Assembly: GCA_021797735.1 (NCBI GenBank)
Contig: JAJZZE010000024.1
Span: 106,755-170,754, forward strand
Length of the DNA stretch: 64,000 nucleotides
Origin: Thermoplasmata archaeon
GTDB lineage: Archaea > Thermoplasmatota > Thermoplasmata > Thermoplasmatales > Thermoplasmataceae
Direction of reading: 5' to 3'
Every line of letters starts with the position of its first letter. Within the stretch, counting starts at the first letter, position 1. Positions 54,477-63,888 of this stretch are shown one piece after another. A model generated the notes under the pieces. The model worked only from the letters and a program-made list of their open reading frames with translations. It was not told the DNA's origin and did no database searches. The position numbers and the translations under genes are program-made.

Positions 54477-54529
54477 ATGGAATGACGTCTCCACAACGCC
54501 TTGAAAGAGGATAATGACGTCTGTTACGG
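54477..54529 (+). promoter_or_regulatory. Leader with 10-bp direct repeat and mini-ORF
   Basis: AATGACGTCT occurs at 54481-54490 and 54513-54522. The first copy starts a mini-ORF (MTSPQRLERG) that ends with TAATGA just at the second. GTCTCCAC here is complementary to GTGGAGAC inside the next gene (54554-54561). The leader precedes a GTG start without a clear Shine-Dalgarno, which is unusual for this genome. Confidence 0.35.
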
Positions 54530-55480
54530 GTGTTAAAATTGATAACATTGATAGTGGAGACGTTGTCGCAGTACTTATTCGTTTTATTTGCATCGCCATT
54601 GCTTATAGGGATCTATGAAAAATTAAAGGCAAATGTAGAATCCAGGAGAGGCCCATCAGTGCTTCAACCATATTATGATTTATTCAAATTATTTAGAAAA
54701 GAAACTATAGTTACAGCAGATTCTTCAAAAATATTCTTATATGCACCGTATTTTGCTTTCGGGATTTATTCTTTAATAGCACTGATAATTCCGGTATTTA
54801 TGTCGAAGCCAATAATTTTTACAGCTTCTGGTGATTTCTTTACAGGTGCTATTTTATTTTCGCTGGCAGCCTTTGTTAAAATAATAGGTACAATGGATTC
54901 AAAAAGTAATTTTTCATCCATGGGTGCCTCAAGACTAATGTCATTCAATTTTTTCAGTGAGGCAGCGTTAATAACCGTATTCTTTGCAGTTGCATTGATA
55001 ACGGGGACAGATAATCCATACGTAACAAATAATTATCTAATAGGCCACCCATTATCAAATTTGAGCCTTGTACATATATTTGCGGTGTTTGCCTTTTTCA
55101 TGGTATTTTTATATGAATCCGGAAAAATACCCACACAGAGTGAGGGAAACCAGGAAATGGGCATGATAGATTCTGGTATAGATTATGAATACAGTGGAAA
55201 ACTCCTGGGCATAAATAAATGGTCATCGTATATGAAAACATATTTACTTGGGTCTGTACTTTTAAATGTTTTTTTAATACCCTGGGGTATCATCAATACA
55301 TTCCCGTATTTCTTTTTAAATGTAATTACAATGATACTGAAATGGCTATTATTAATTATAATAGTCCTGGTAATAGATACATCCCTGGCAAAACTAAGAT
55401 TGTTTAATGTTATAGGTTATCTGGCTGTTGCGTTTATATTCTCAATACTGTTTTTAATATTAACCGAGGTGATAGCATGA
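54530..55480 (+). CDS. HyfC/HycD/NuoH-like membrane subunit
   Basis: 316-residue membrane protein, 8 hydrophobic helices, homologous to the NuoH/HycD quinone- or ion-translocating subunit. Diagnostic: ANVESRRGPSVLQPYYDLFK near the first helix, and the acidic loop PTQSEGNQEMGMI followed by DYEYSGKLLG. GTG is the start, with no Shine-Dalgarno visible. First of six genes that overlap or abut (54530-60928). In this complex it links the peripheral redox subunits to the membrane antiporter-like subunits. Confidence 0.88.
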   Translation: MLKLITLIVETLSQYLFVLFASPLLIGIYEKLKANVESRRGPSVLQPYYDLFKLFRKETIVTADSSKIFLYAPYFAFGIYSLIALIIPVFMSKPIIFTASGDFFTGAILFSLAAFVKIIGTMDSKSNFSSMGASRLMSFNFFSEAALITVFFAVALITGTDNPYVTNNYLIGHPLSNLSLVHIFAVFAFFMVFLYESGKIPTQSEGNQEMGMIDSGIDYEYSGKLLGINKWSSYMKTYLLGSVLLNVFLIPWGIINTFPYFFLNVITMILKWLLLIIIVLVIDTSLAKLRLFNVIGYLAVAFIFSILFLILTEVIA

Positions 55481-56118
55481 ATATAATCTATACAATCATT
55501 TATTTAATAGCAGCCTTAATAACAATAACCGGATTTTACATACAGGGTAATAAATATATAAGGTCAATGGCAATGACCCAGGGATTTCAATCTTTATTGA
55601 TAGCTATGGTCTCATTTATGCTCGGCTTTGCCCTGAAAGAATATACATTTTTTATTTTGGGTATACTGGTAATAATACTGAGAATGTTTTTAGTGACATA
55701 TTTTTTAATAAATAAAATACCAAAAAATAAAAGTTATGTATATGAATCAAAAATAAGCACAACCTATCTGTTAATAATGGATTTAATATTTATTATCATA
55801 TCAATATTTATTGTATATTCAGTTTCATTTGTATATATAAAAACGACCACGTTTCCAGCAAGCAATATATTATTATTTCCATTGCTTCTGTTTTTCCAGG
55901 GTTTGTTTTTAATCTCTTCAAGAAGGAGAACAATGGCACAGGTTCTGGGTTATATCGAGGAGGAGAACGCATTAATATTGCTGGGAGTTTTTATACTGCC
56001 AGTACCTATGATAATAGAAACCAGTGTTTTTCTAGATGTTCTTATTTTAGTGGTGATATTTTCTGTAATAAGCATCGAAAAACCGGTACATGAAAAAATG
56101 GAGGAACTGAGAGGATGA
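55477..56118 (+). CDS. HyfE-like membrane subunit
   Basis: 213 residues with about 6 membrane helices, resembling HyfE (a NuoK-like extended protein) of group 4 hydrogenases: TQGFQSLLIAMVSFMLG and GYIEEENALILLGVFILP are typical. The start overlaps the previous stop by 4 nt with GAGGTGAT ahead. It belongs to the membrane arm. Confidence 0.82.
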   Translation: MNIIYTIIYLIAALITITGFYIQGNKYIRSMAMTQGFQSLLIAMVSFMLGFALKEYTFFILGILVIILRMFLVTYFLINKIPKNKSYVYESKISTTYLLIMDLIFIIISIFIVYSVSFVYIKTTTFPASNILLFPLLLFFQGLFLISSRRRTMAQVLGYIEEENALILLGVFILPVPMIIETSVFLDVLILVVIFSVISIEKPVHEKMEELRG

Positions 56119-57440
56119 TAGTAAATATATTAATTTTAATAATACCGTTAATAGCTTCAATTTTCTATAAAAATATAAAAAATTCAAGTGCTATAGCATC
56201 TATAATAGAACTGTTTTTACTGGTATTTTTATATTTTAATGAGACGGGACCCGGCTTTTTCTTCGTTGACAATATATCAATTATTTTTATATTGATGGTT
56301 GATTCAATATATCTTTTATCCCTGTTATATTCAAGAAAATATGTGCATAGCATAAAAAATAGGGGTATATCAGAGAATTTTTATTACTTATTAATGAATT
56401 TTTTCTATGTTTCAATGGTTTTTGCATTAATGGTAAATAATTATGGTTTTATGTGGGTTGGAATAGAGACCACAACAATATCTTCAGCCTTACTGCTAAT
56501 TACAGAAAAATCAGATACATCACTGGAAGCGACATGGCGGTATATAATTATAGTTTCTGCCGGTGTAACATTCGCATTTATATCGGTTATCCTGATTTAC
56601 TATTCCTTCCATACATTAACGGTTACCACGATAATATATTCAGGGGTAAAGGATACAGTGGCTGTCAGGCTGGCAGTAGGAATAGCCCTGGTGGGTTTTG
56701 GAACGAAGGTCGGTGTTTTCCCGGTACACACATGGCTGCCTGATGCACACAGTGAGGCACCTTCTCCTGTAAGTGCAATGTTTTCCGGAGTTTTATTACC
56801 CGTTGCATTATATGTTCTGTATAGAATATATGAGATATTTCCATTAAGGGAATTATTTGTATGGGCAGGTACGATATCTGTATTATTTGCAGCCATATTT
56901 TTGGGTTATCAGAGGAATTACAAAAGGATGTTTGCATATTCAACCATGGAAAATATGAATATAGCATTAATTGGATTGAGCACGTTTACTTACTTTGGCA
57001 TGATTGGCTCTCTATTATTATTGCTATCACACAGTTTTGGAAAGGCTGGCGCCTTCTATTCGTCCGGAAATATATATAAAATGAGTGATACAAAAAATAT
57101 AGCTGATATAGGGGGATTAATCAATAATAGGATGTCGTCAGTGTCATTACTGCTATCATCATTTGCTGTTACCGGCACACCACCTTATGGTACATTCTTT
57201 GGTGAGTTTTTAATATTATATTCTGTTTTTCAGATACATTTTTATGCACAGTTCATAATAATTGTATTATCATTATTCCTGGCGTTTGTATCAATAAATT
57301 TCAATGTATCAAAAATGATTTTTAGGGGAAAATCGGATTACAGTGAAAATAGTGTTAGCACATTAATACCCCTGATAGCGGCAATTATTTCAATAGCTGT
57401 GGGAGTTGTATTTCTGGTGGTTTACAATGAAATATTATAA
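56115..57440 (+). CDS. HyfF-like antiporter-type subunit
   Basis: 441 residues, about 13 helices, of the NuoL/M/N-MrpD antiporter-like group. The conserved HTWLPDAHSEAPSPVSAMFSG (quoted across the two lysine-region helices) and GFGTKVGVFPVHT are present, as is a Lys/His-containing helix TMENMNIALIGL. Likely couples redox change to proton or sodium movement. The start overlaps the HyfE-like stop; GAGAGG is the ribosome binding site. Confidence 0.87.
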   Translation: MIVNILILIIPLIASIFYKNIKNSSAIASIIELFLLVFLYFNETGPGFFFVDNISIIFILMVDSIYLLSLLYSRKYVHSIKNRGISENFYYLLMNFFYVSMVFALMVNNYGFMWVGIETTTISSALLLITEKSDTSLEATWRYIIIVSAGVTFAFISVILIYYSFHTLTVTTIIYSGVKDTVAVRLAVGIALVGFGTKVGVFPVHTWLPDAHSEAPSPVSAMFSGVLLPVALYVLYRIYEIFPLRELFVWAGTISVLFAAIFLGYQRNYKRMFAYSTMENMNIALIGLSTFTYFGMIGSLLLLLSHSFGKAGAFYSSGNIYKMSDTKNIADIGGLINNRMSSVSLLLSSFAVTGTPPYGTFFGEFLILYSVFQIHFYAQFIIIVLSLFLAFVSINFNVSKMIFRGKSDYSENSVSTLIPLIAAIISIAVGVVFLVVYNEIL

Positions 57441-58584
57441 ATTTGGAAATAAAAATGGAAGGTATATCGGGAGCAATAATAAATACGATGTATATGAAAA
57501 TACAATTGCCAGTAGAATTTCTGAAAACAATGTAATAACGGAAAAGAAACCATATGAAATATATTTCAATTATGGTCCATCAGCAGGTGGATTAAGGGAA
57601 TCTGTAAATTTCAATATTGTTACACCAGGTGAAACTATCAGGGATATTACTGTAAATTCACATTATAAGAGGAGAAAAATAAATATTATAAATAATGATA
57701 TAAACACTGCATTATTAAAAATAGAAAGGATAAATGGTTTCCATGCAGCTTCAAATGCAGTATGCTTTTTACTGGCCATTGAAGATGCACTGGACATAGA
57801 TAATACTGGTTCAAACAATAAAAGAATAATTGAAATAGAACTGGAGAGGATAAGGTCTAATATTGATGTGATAGGGAGATTATGTGAATCCGCAGGTTTT
57901 TCCATTCCGGAAAAGCAGTTACTCTATCTAAGGGAAAAGGTAACAAGAATAATATCTGATGCATTTAATCACAGATATTTTTTCTCGGCAAATTATATAA
58001 ATAATGTCCATGGAGATTTTAATAAAATCAGATTAAATAATGTTTATGATGAATTTAATGAGATTTATAACGGCCTGCTGGAATCAAAAATATTTATGGA
58101 CAGACTACAGGAAACTGGAATAGTAAAGGACATTAATTCATCAGGACCTGCTGCAAGGGCATCCGGATATAAATATGATGCAAGAGTAGATTCAGAATCA
58201 TTGGCCTATGATGGTTATGATGCATATACAGTAGAATCCAGTGATACATTTTCAAGATTTATGGTAAGGTCAAATGAAATATTATCATCAATAGATATAA
58301 TAAATAAGCTTTTAAATAAAATAGGCAATGATAAAAATGATGGTAAAATTAAAAATAATTCCGGAGAAGGTGCGGCAAGAATAGAATCTCCACAGGGTGA
58401 TATATTCTATTATGTAAATATAGAGGATAATAGGATAAAGGATTTATCAATGGTATCCCCATCATATTTAAATATAGAATTATTTAAAAAAGCGGTAAAA
58501 AATAATAATATACTTACGGATTTCTTCTTTGTGTGGGAAAGCTTTGGTATATGGGTCTCTGAACTGGAGGTTGATTTTATATGA
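57427..58584 (+). CDS. Hydrogenase-like large subunit without Ni ligands
   Basis: 385 residues, related to NuoD/HycE. The N-terminal Ni-binding motif RICGIC is RINGFH (residues 101-106) and the C-terminal DPCxxC is absent (the protein ends FVWESFGIWVSELEVDFI), so no NiFe centre can form. The GPxHPA motif is also changed (NYGPSAGGLRES). This is the mark of hydrogenase-related (Ehr-type) complexes, whose reaction is unknown. The NuoC-like N-terminal domain of HycE is missing. ATG 57427 is chosen over 57406 because GGTGG lies 6 nt before it. It overlaps the HyfF-like gene by 14 nt. Confidence 0.85.
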   Translation: MKYYKFGNKNGRYIGSNNKYDVYENTIASRISENNVITEKKPYEIYFNYGPSAGGLRESVNFNIVTPGETIRDITVNSHYKRRKINIINNDINTALLKIERINGFHAASNAVCFLLAIEDALDIDNTGSNNKRIIEIELERIRSNIDVIGRLCESAGFSIPEKQLLYLREKVTRIISDAFNHRYFFSANYINNVHGDFNKIRLNNVYDEFNEIYNGLLESKIFMDRLQETGIVKDINSSGPAARASGYKYDARVDSESLAYDGYDAYTVESSDTFSRFMVRSNEILSSIDIINKLLNKIGNDKNDGKIKNNSGEGAARIESPQGDIFYYVNIEDNRIKDLSMVSPSYLNIELFKKAVKNNNILTDFFFVWESFGIWVSELEVDFI

Positions 58585-59186
58585 TGTGGTTTTTTAAAGG
58601 CATAAAGAAAAGAATAAAAACGGAAAAGTTAAACGATAAATATAAAATAAAATATCCTTCTGCCCTGGAGGGGAAAAGCGATTATAAATGCCCTACAGAT
58701 GCCATAGAAGATCAGAAATGGGTAAAGGAAAAATGTATATTCTGTGAAAAATGTGATTTGAAACCCACATATAACCAGGATCTGTATAATATAAATAATA
58801 ATATACCGGGTCTATTTAAAAAATCATTTTATTTATATCCAGTAGACTCAGGAACATGCGGTGCATGCAATACAGAATTCGATACAATTTTTTCACCGCA
58901 GTACGATGCAAACAGGTTTAAAATATTTTTATCAAACACACCAAGGCATGCAGATGCCCTGGTAATAATGGGTGTATACACGGAAGGCATGGAAAAAATA
59001 ATAGAAAATGCATATGATGCAATGCCGGAACCGAAATTATTAATCGGCATGGGTGCATGCTCAATTTCGGGTGGCATAATAGGGGAAAAAATTGGCAAAA
59101 AATTTGATATAGAGATCCTCGGTTGCCCTCCAAGCCCATATACAGTAATAAATGCAATATTAAGGGCAAGGGGTGATGTAAAATGA
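58581..59186 (+). CDS. NuoB/HyfI-like small subunit with ferredoxin-like extension
   Basis: 201 residues. The core carries the proximal 4Fe-4S ligands Cys93 and Cys96 (GTCGACN), Cys160 (MGACSISGG) and Cys182 (GCPPSP), as in HyfI/NuoB. An N-terminal extension has Cys37 (CPTDAI) and Cys52/55/58 (CIFCEKC), enough for one extra 4Fe-4S cluster, a pattern resembling half a ferredoxin and possibly standing in for the missing HyfH/NuoI-type polyferredoxin. GGAGG precedes the start. The start overlaps the large-subunit stop. Confidence 0.86.
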   Translation: MMWFFKGIKKRIKTEKLNDKYKIKYPSALEGKSDYKCPTDAIEDQKWVKEKCIFCEKCDLKPTYNQDLYNINNNIPGLFKKSFYLYPVDSGTCGACNTEFDTIFSPQYDANRFKIFLSNTPRHADALVIMGVYTEGMEKIIENAYDAMPEPKLLIGMGACSISGGIIGEKIGKKFDIEILGCPPSPYTVINAILRARGDVK

Positions 59187-60928
59187 TTTTATATTATCTA
59201 CCATTAATATTAATATTCCCTGCTGCAATAATTTCATATAAATTTAATAAAACTGGATATATATTAACAGCGATAGCATCGGTACTATTTTTTATATTTA
59301 CATTTAGAATTTACGATTATATCACATATTTTTATTTAATAGCTGCAATAGTATGGATTATTACATCATTATTCTCAATAACATATTCAAAAAATTATGG
59401 CAGATGGCTATCTCCACTGTTTATACTGACGGTAGCAGGCATGATGGTAATATTATATTCAACAAATTTTCTGGTTTTTATATCCGGGTGGGAAATCATG
59501 TCAATACCGGCATACCTGACCGTGGCAATAAACAAAAAGAATGATGTGGAAGCATATGTTTTTATGTTTTTCTCAGAAATAAGCACGGTTTTAATAATTA
59601 CCGCAGGTGTGTTATCATTCTATTACACAGGCACATTAAATTTTGTAAAGATTAATAACGATATTGTTCTGTTAATATTTGCCATAGGTGCAATGTCAAA
59701 AATGGGTTTAACACCGTTTATGATATCTGAATGGCTGCCAATAGCCCATGGAAGTGCCCCCGCAAATTCATCGGCAGTATTCAGTGCAACAATGACCTTA
59801 ATGGGTGTATACGGTATAACAAAACTTGCGTTACTATCTCCGGAATCGCTGTATGTGGGAATACTGTTTATACTGATAGGGATAATTTCGGTATTATTCG
59901 GTGCGTTATATGCGTATATATCTGAAAATATGAAATCCCTGGGTGGTTTCAGTACCATAGAAAACAATGGAACGATATTATCCGCAATAGGCTTATTTGT
60001 GGCTGTTAATAATAGTATACTCAGAACCTTTATTTTAGTAACAATTGTATTATATGCAATGGCTCATTCCATAGCAAAAACAGGATTATTTATAACAATA
60101 GGGCATACAGGGTCCGAATATTTCAGTGAGATAAACAATATCAAGGATAATGAGAACTCTCTGGGCAAATTCTTTATATTATCATCACTATCCGGATTAT
60201 TTCCATCGCTGGGCGGACTGGCAACATGGATGGTAATTGAGGCATTTTTCATGACTGCCTTTTTACATGGAGCACTGGGTGTAACTGCCATAATTGCCGG
60301 GTCTTTAATTGCAATGGGTGAGGGGTTTGCAACCGCAGCAATGCTAAAAATATTCTATTTCACAGACAGGGGAAATAAAAAGCATATAAAATATGAAAGC
60401 CACATAATATTATTAAATGGCATAATTCTGGTATTATTATTTATTATATCACCATTAATTATAGGCAGATATTATATTTCTGGCATTCCTTCTGTACTTA
60501 TATTCAACGGCTTTATGATAGAATCAAGGTTTTCAAATGCAGATTTTGGTTTGATCTCACCATTATATATTTTTATTTTAATATTAATATTTACAGTTAT
60601 AGCGTATATGGTATTCAGAAAACCCAGGATCAGGGTATCTGAGAGGTGGAATGGCGGTATAGAAAATAATGAGTACTACAATTCATTTGTTTACTCAAAT
60701 AACATAAGGCTAATATTAAAAAAGATCCTGAGAACAAAATATGGAAACAATGAAGCGCTACAGACTGTTGATTTATTCTGGCTGGTTATGATTGACCTTG
60801 CAGGGGCATACCGGAAAATATCAAAATATATTGCATATAAATTTATGAACAGTTCAATATCAATGTATATGATATATATGATACTCGCCTTTGTACTTAT
60901 CATAATTATCACATCTGTGGTTTATTAA
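59183..60928 (+). CDS. HyfB/NuoL-like membrane subunit
   Basis: 581 residues, about 15 helices, second antiporter-type subunit of the complex. Conserved features: SEWLPIAHGSAPANSSAVFS, AMSKMGLTPFMI and FSTIENNGTILSAIG. The C-terminal ~130 residues (RVSERWNGGIENNEYYNSF) extend beyond the antiporter fold, as in HyfB. It closes the operon: membrane arm with three subunits of antiporter/HyfE type plus NuoH-like anchor. GGTGAT precedes the ATG, which overlaps the previous stop by 4 nt. Confidence 0.87.
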   Translation: MILYYLPLILIFPAAIISYKFNKTGYILTAIASVLFFIFTFRIYDYITYFYLIAAIVWIITSLFSITYSKNYGRWLSPLFILTVAGMMVILYSTNFLVFISGWEIMSIPAYLTVAINKKNDVEAYVFMFFSEISTVLIITAGVLSFYYTGTLNFVKINNDIVLLIFAIGAMSKMGLTPFMISEWLPIAHGSAPANSSAVFSATMTLMGVYGITKLALLSPESLYVGILFILIGIISVLFGALYAYISENMKSLGGFSTIENNGTILSAIGLFVAVNNSILRTFILVTIVLYAMAHSIAKTGLFITIGHTGSEYFSEINNIKDNENSLGKFFILSSLSGLFPSLGGLATWMVIEAFFMTAFLHGALGVTAIIAGSLIAMGEGFATAAMLKIFYFTDRGNKKHIKYESHIILLNGIILVLLFIISPLIIGRYYISGIPSVLIFNGFMIESRFSNADFGLISPLYIFILILIFTVIAYMVFRKPRIRVSERWNGGIENNEYYNSFVYSNNIRLILKKILRTKYGNNEALQTVDLFWLVMIDLAGAYRKISKYIAYKFMNSSISMYMIYMILAFVLIIIITSVVY

Positions 60929-60982
60929 CTCATTTATAAGTATTTACTAAAATGTTAAATAATATGTTACAATTATTATTTT

Positions 60983-61702
60983 ATGATCAACGAGGCTATA
61001 AATGCATTAAAACATGGAAAAATTATATTAATTCATGATTTTAACAGCAGGGAAAATGAAACCGATATGGTTGTGGCATCCCAGTTTATTACACCTGAAA
61101 TAATAAGAACAATGAGAAAGGATGGTGGTGGATTACTCTGTACAACAATAAGGGAAAATGATGCAAGAAAGTTTAATTTACCATATCTGGACGATTTATT
61201 TTATAATTCCCTGAATATGGATAGATCCATTTTAAACTCATCTGATATGGGATATGATACAAGGGATGCCTTTTCTGTGACAGTAAATTCCAGGGACACC
61301 TATACGGGCATTCCTGATAATGATAGGTATAAAACAGTAAAACATTTTTCTGAATTTATTGAATCCCTGGGCAATGATGTAAACGAAAACCAGAAAAATT
61401 TCGGCAGAATATTCAGGGTACCCGGGCATATACATTTATTAATAGCAAGGAATAACTACTTCAAAACCAGGAAAGGGCATACAGAATTAAGCACATACAT
61501 TACTGAAAAAGCAGGATTAATACCAAGTGCAACAATAGTGGAAACACTGAGTGATTCATTCAACGCAATGACTATAGAGGAATCAAAAAAATATGCAGAT
61601 GAGCATAATTTAGTATTAATAGATGGGAATGAAATAATAGAAGATTATAACAGAAATTATGGAGTGGTTGAGCAGGCTACCCACAGCCATAGGGGACTTT
61701 GA
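60983..61702 (+). CDS. ribB: 3,4-dihydroxy-2-butanone 4-phosphate synthase
   Basis: Makes the four-carbon precursor of riboflavin from ribulose 5-phosphate. Hallmarks: HDFNSRENETDMVVASQF (metal-binding acidic pair), RKDGGGLLCTTI and the C-terminal RKGHTELSTYITEKAGL with ATIVETL. 239 residues without the GTP-cyclohydrolase II domain. TATA-like GTTAAATAATATG about 27 nt above the ATG gives a leaderless start; first gene of ribB-ribC-ribH. Confidence 0.93.
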   Translation: MINEAINALKHGKIILIHDFNSRENETDMVVASQFITPEIIRTMRKDGGGLLCTTIRENDARKFNLPYLDDLFYNSLNMDRSILNSSDMGYDTRDAFSVTVNSRDTYTGIPDNDRYKTVKHFSEFIESLGNDVNENQKNFGRIFRVPGHIHLLIARNNYFKTRKGHTELSTYITEKAGLIPSATIVETLSDSFNAMTIEESKKYADEHNLVLIDGNEIIEDYNRNYGVVEQATHSHRGL

Positions 61703-62212
<510 letters not shown>

Positions 62213-62223
62213 GTGGTGTATAA

Positions 62224-62628
62224 ATGAAAATAGGAATGGTGGTTGCAGAATTTAATTATGATATAACGATGATGATGTTAGAGAGAGCTAAGGAGCACGC
62301 AGATTTTCTGGGCGTTGAATACAGGGTATTCATGGTACCCGGAACATTTGATATACCCCTGGGAATTAAGAAATTGTTGAAATTGAAGGATATAGATGGG
62401 GTAATAGCAATAGGTGCGGTAATCAAGGGTGAAACCGATCACCATAGAATAATAATGGATAATGCGGCAAGGAAAATAACAGATTTATCACTGGAATATG
62501 AAAAACCTGTTGCCTTGGGCATATCCGGACCGGGTGAATCGAGGTTGCAGGCCGAAGCCAGAATAGAAATGGCAAAGGAGGCATTAGAAAGCTGTGTTAA
62601 AATGATTAAATCTATAAACGGTTTATAA
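62224..62628 (+). CDS. ribH: Lumazine synthase
   Basis: 134 residues; condenses the ribB product with the pyrimidine to form the lumazine. Typical: VAEFNYDITMMMLERAKEH, MVPGTFDIPLGIKKLL, AIGAVIKGETDHHRII (catalytic His region) and the end segment for icosahedral packing. GGTGGTG ahead of the ATG is a strong Shine-Dalgarno. Last gene of the riboflavin cluster; ribA-type cyclohydrolase and reductase genes are elsewhere. Confidence 0.93.
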   Translation: MKIGMVVAEFNYDITMMMLERAKEHADFLGVEYRVFMVPGTFDIPLGIKKLLKLKDIDGVIAIGAVIKGETDHHRIIMDNAARKITDLSLEYEKPVALGISGPGESRLQAEARIEMAKEALESCVKMIKSINGL

Positions 62629-62637
62629 AAATATTTA

Positions 62638-63831
62638 TTATGTTTTCTGTAAATTTTTTTGTATGCCGAATATTTTATCATCTTTCCAGTATTTTTTGAT
62701 TATTGCTAGGACCGATATTATAACGGGTATAATTAAAATTGCAAATGATTTTTCAAAGCCGATATGCGGTATTAAGGCAGCAAATATTAATGGTATAACC
62801 ATAAATAAACCCATGTTGTATGAGTAGAAATATGAATTAACCGCATTTCTTTCCTCTACGGTTGTCCCCCTTGATATTTCTATTGTTGATAATGGGAATA
62901 TTGAACCGTGTGGTATGCCTAAAAGCATCATTACACCAACAAATGCTGAATAATCCGGTAGAAATGGGAATGTTATCAGAGCTATTATGGTAATGGCTGG
63001 TGCAATTATCAACGGATACCGTATATTTTTAATGGGCCTTATGCTTAAGTATATCCTCATGAATAATGAAACAGCAAAAAAGAATACAAATGGTAAATAT
63101 GCCATATAACTGCTTACGTGAAATCTGGTTTCCGCAAATATTGCCAGAAAAACTGATAGGGCGGCAAAGGGTACATTATAGGTTGTTATTGTTAAAATTG
63201 AGATCCATAGTCCGGAATTATGTTTTATTGATGAGCCATGTGCTTCTTTTTTATTATATTCAGGAAATTCCATAAAAAACGATACAACAAAGCCAATAAT
63301 GCCTATAGGTGCAAAAAATAGGAATACTGTTCTGTAATCAATAAATGTTAGTAAATATGTTTCCAGTGATGGACCGAAAACTAAGCTGAAACTCAGTCCA
63401 ACAGAGTATATAGCCAGTAATCTTTCCCCATCGGTTTTGTTGGGATATAAACTTGCTGACGTTACAATATTGGGTAATATTATTCCATAAGCTACCCCAA
63501 TTAAAAACGATATTATAAAAACACTGATATTACTGGATAAATAATACAGTATTAACATTATAATTATTATTAAATTAGCAAATATAAACACCTTTCTTCT
63601 CAGTTTAGAATTCATTAATGGATTTAAAAATGCAGTTGCAAGTACGGTCCCAAGATATACTATTGCCGTCACCAGTGCAGACAGTATATATGAAAAATGC
63701 AGTAAATATCTTGCAAAGGGAGATGCTGTTGTAACAACCATATCATTTGTTGATCGCATTGATATTGCCATTAAAATTAAAATGATAGAATATAATAAAA
63801 ATAAATGTTTACTGCCTGCTAATTTATTCAT
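62638..63831 (-). CDS. MFS transporter
   Basis: 397 residues, about 12 membrane helices; a drug- or metabolite-type carrier (for example RSTNDMVVTTASPFARYLLH near the start, GVAYGIILPNIVTSASLYP and a second half repeating this pattern). Substrate unknown. It ends convergently with ribH 9 nt away. A T-rich AT stretch between the genes is the only terminator candidate. Confidence 0.85.
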   Translation of the reverse strand: MNKLAGSKHLFLLYSIILILMAISMRSTNDMVVTTASPFARYLLHFSYILSALVTAIVYLGTVLATAFLNPLMNSKLRRKVFIFANLIIIIMLILYYLSSNISVFIISFLIGVAYGIILPNIVTSASLYPNKTDGERLLAIYSVGLSFSLVFGPSLETYLLTFIDYRTVFLFFAPIGIIGFVVSFFMEFPEYNKKEAHGSSIKHNSGLWISILTITTYNVPFAALSVFLAIFAETRFHVSSYMAYLPFVFFFAVSLFMRIYLSIRPIKNIRYPLIIAPAITIIALITFPFLPDYSAFVGVMMLLGIPHGSIFPLSTIEISRGTTVEERNAVNSYFYSYNMGLFMVIPLIFAALIPHIGFEKSFAILIIPVIISVLAIIKKYWKDDKIFGIQKNLQKT

Positions 63832-63888
63832 AAGAAGTTATTTAACGATATTATTAATCCTTTGCCTGTAATGGGCTTTGGGACAATA

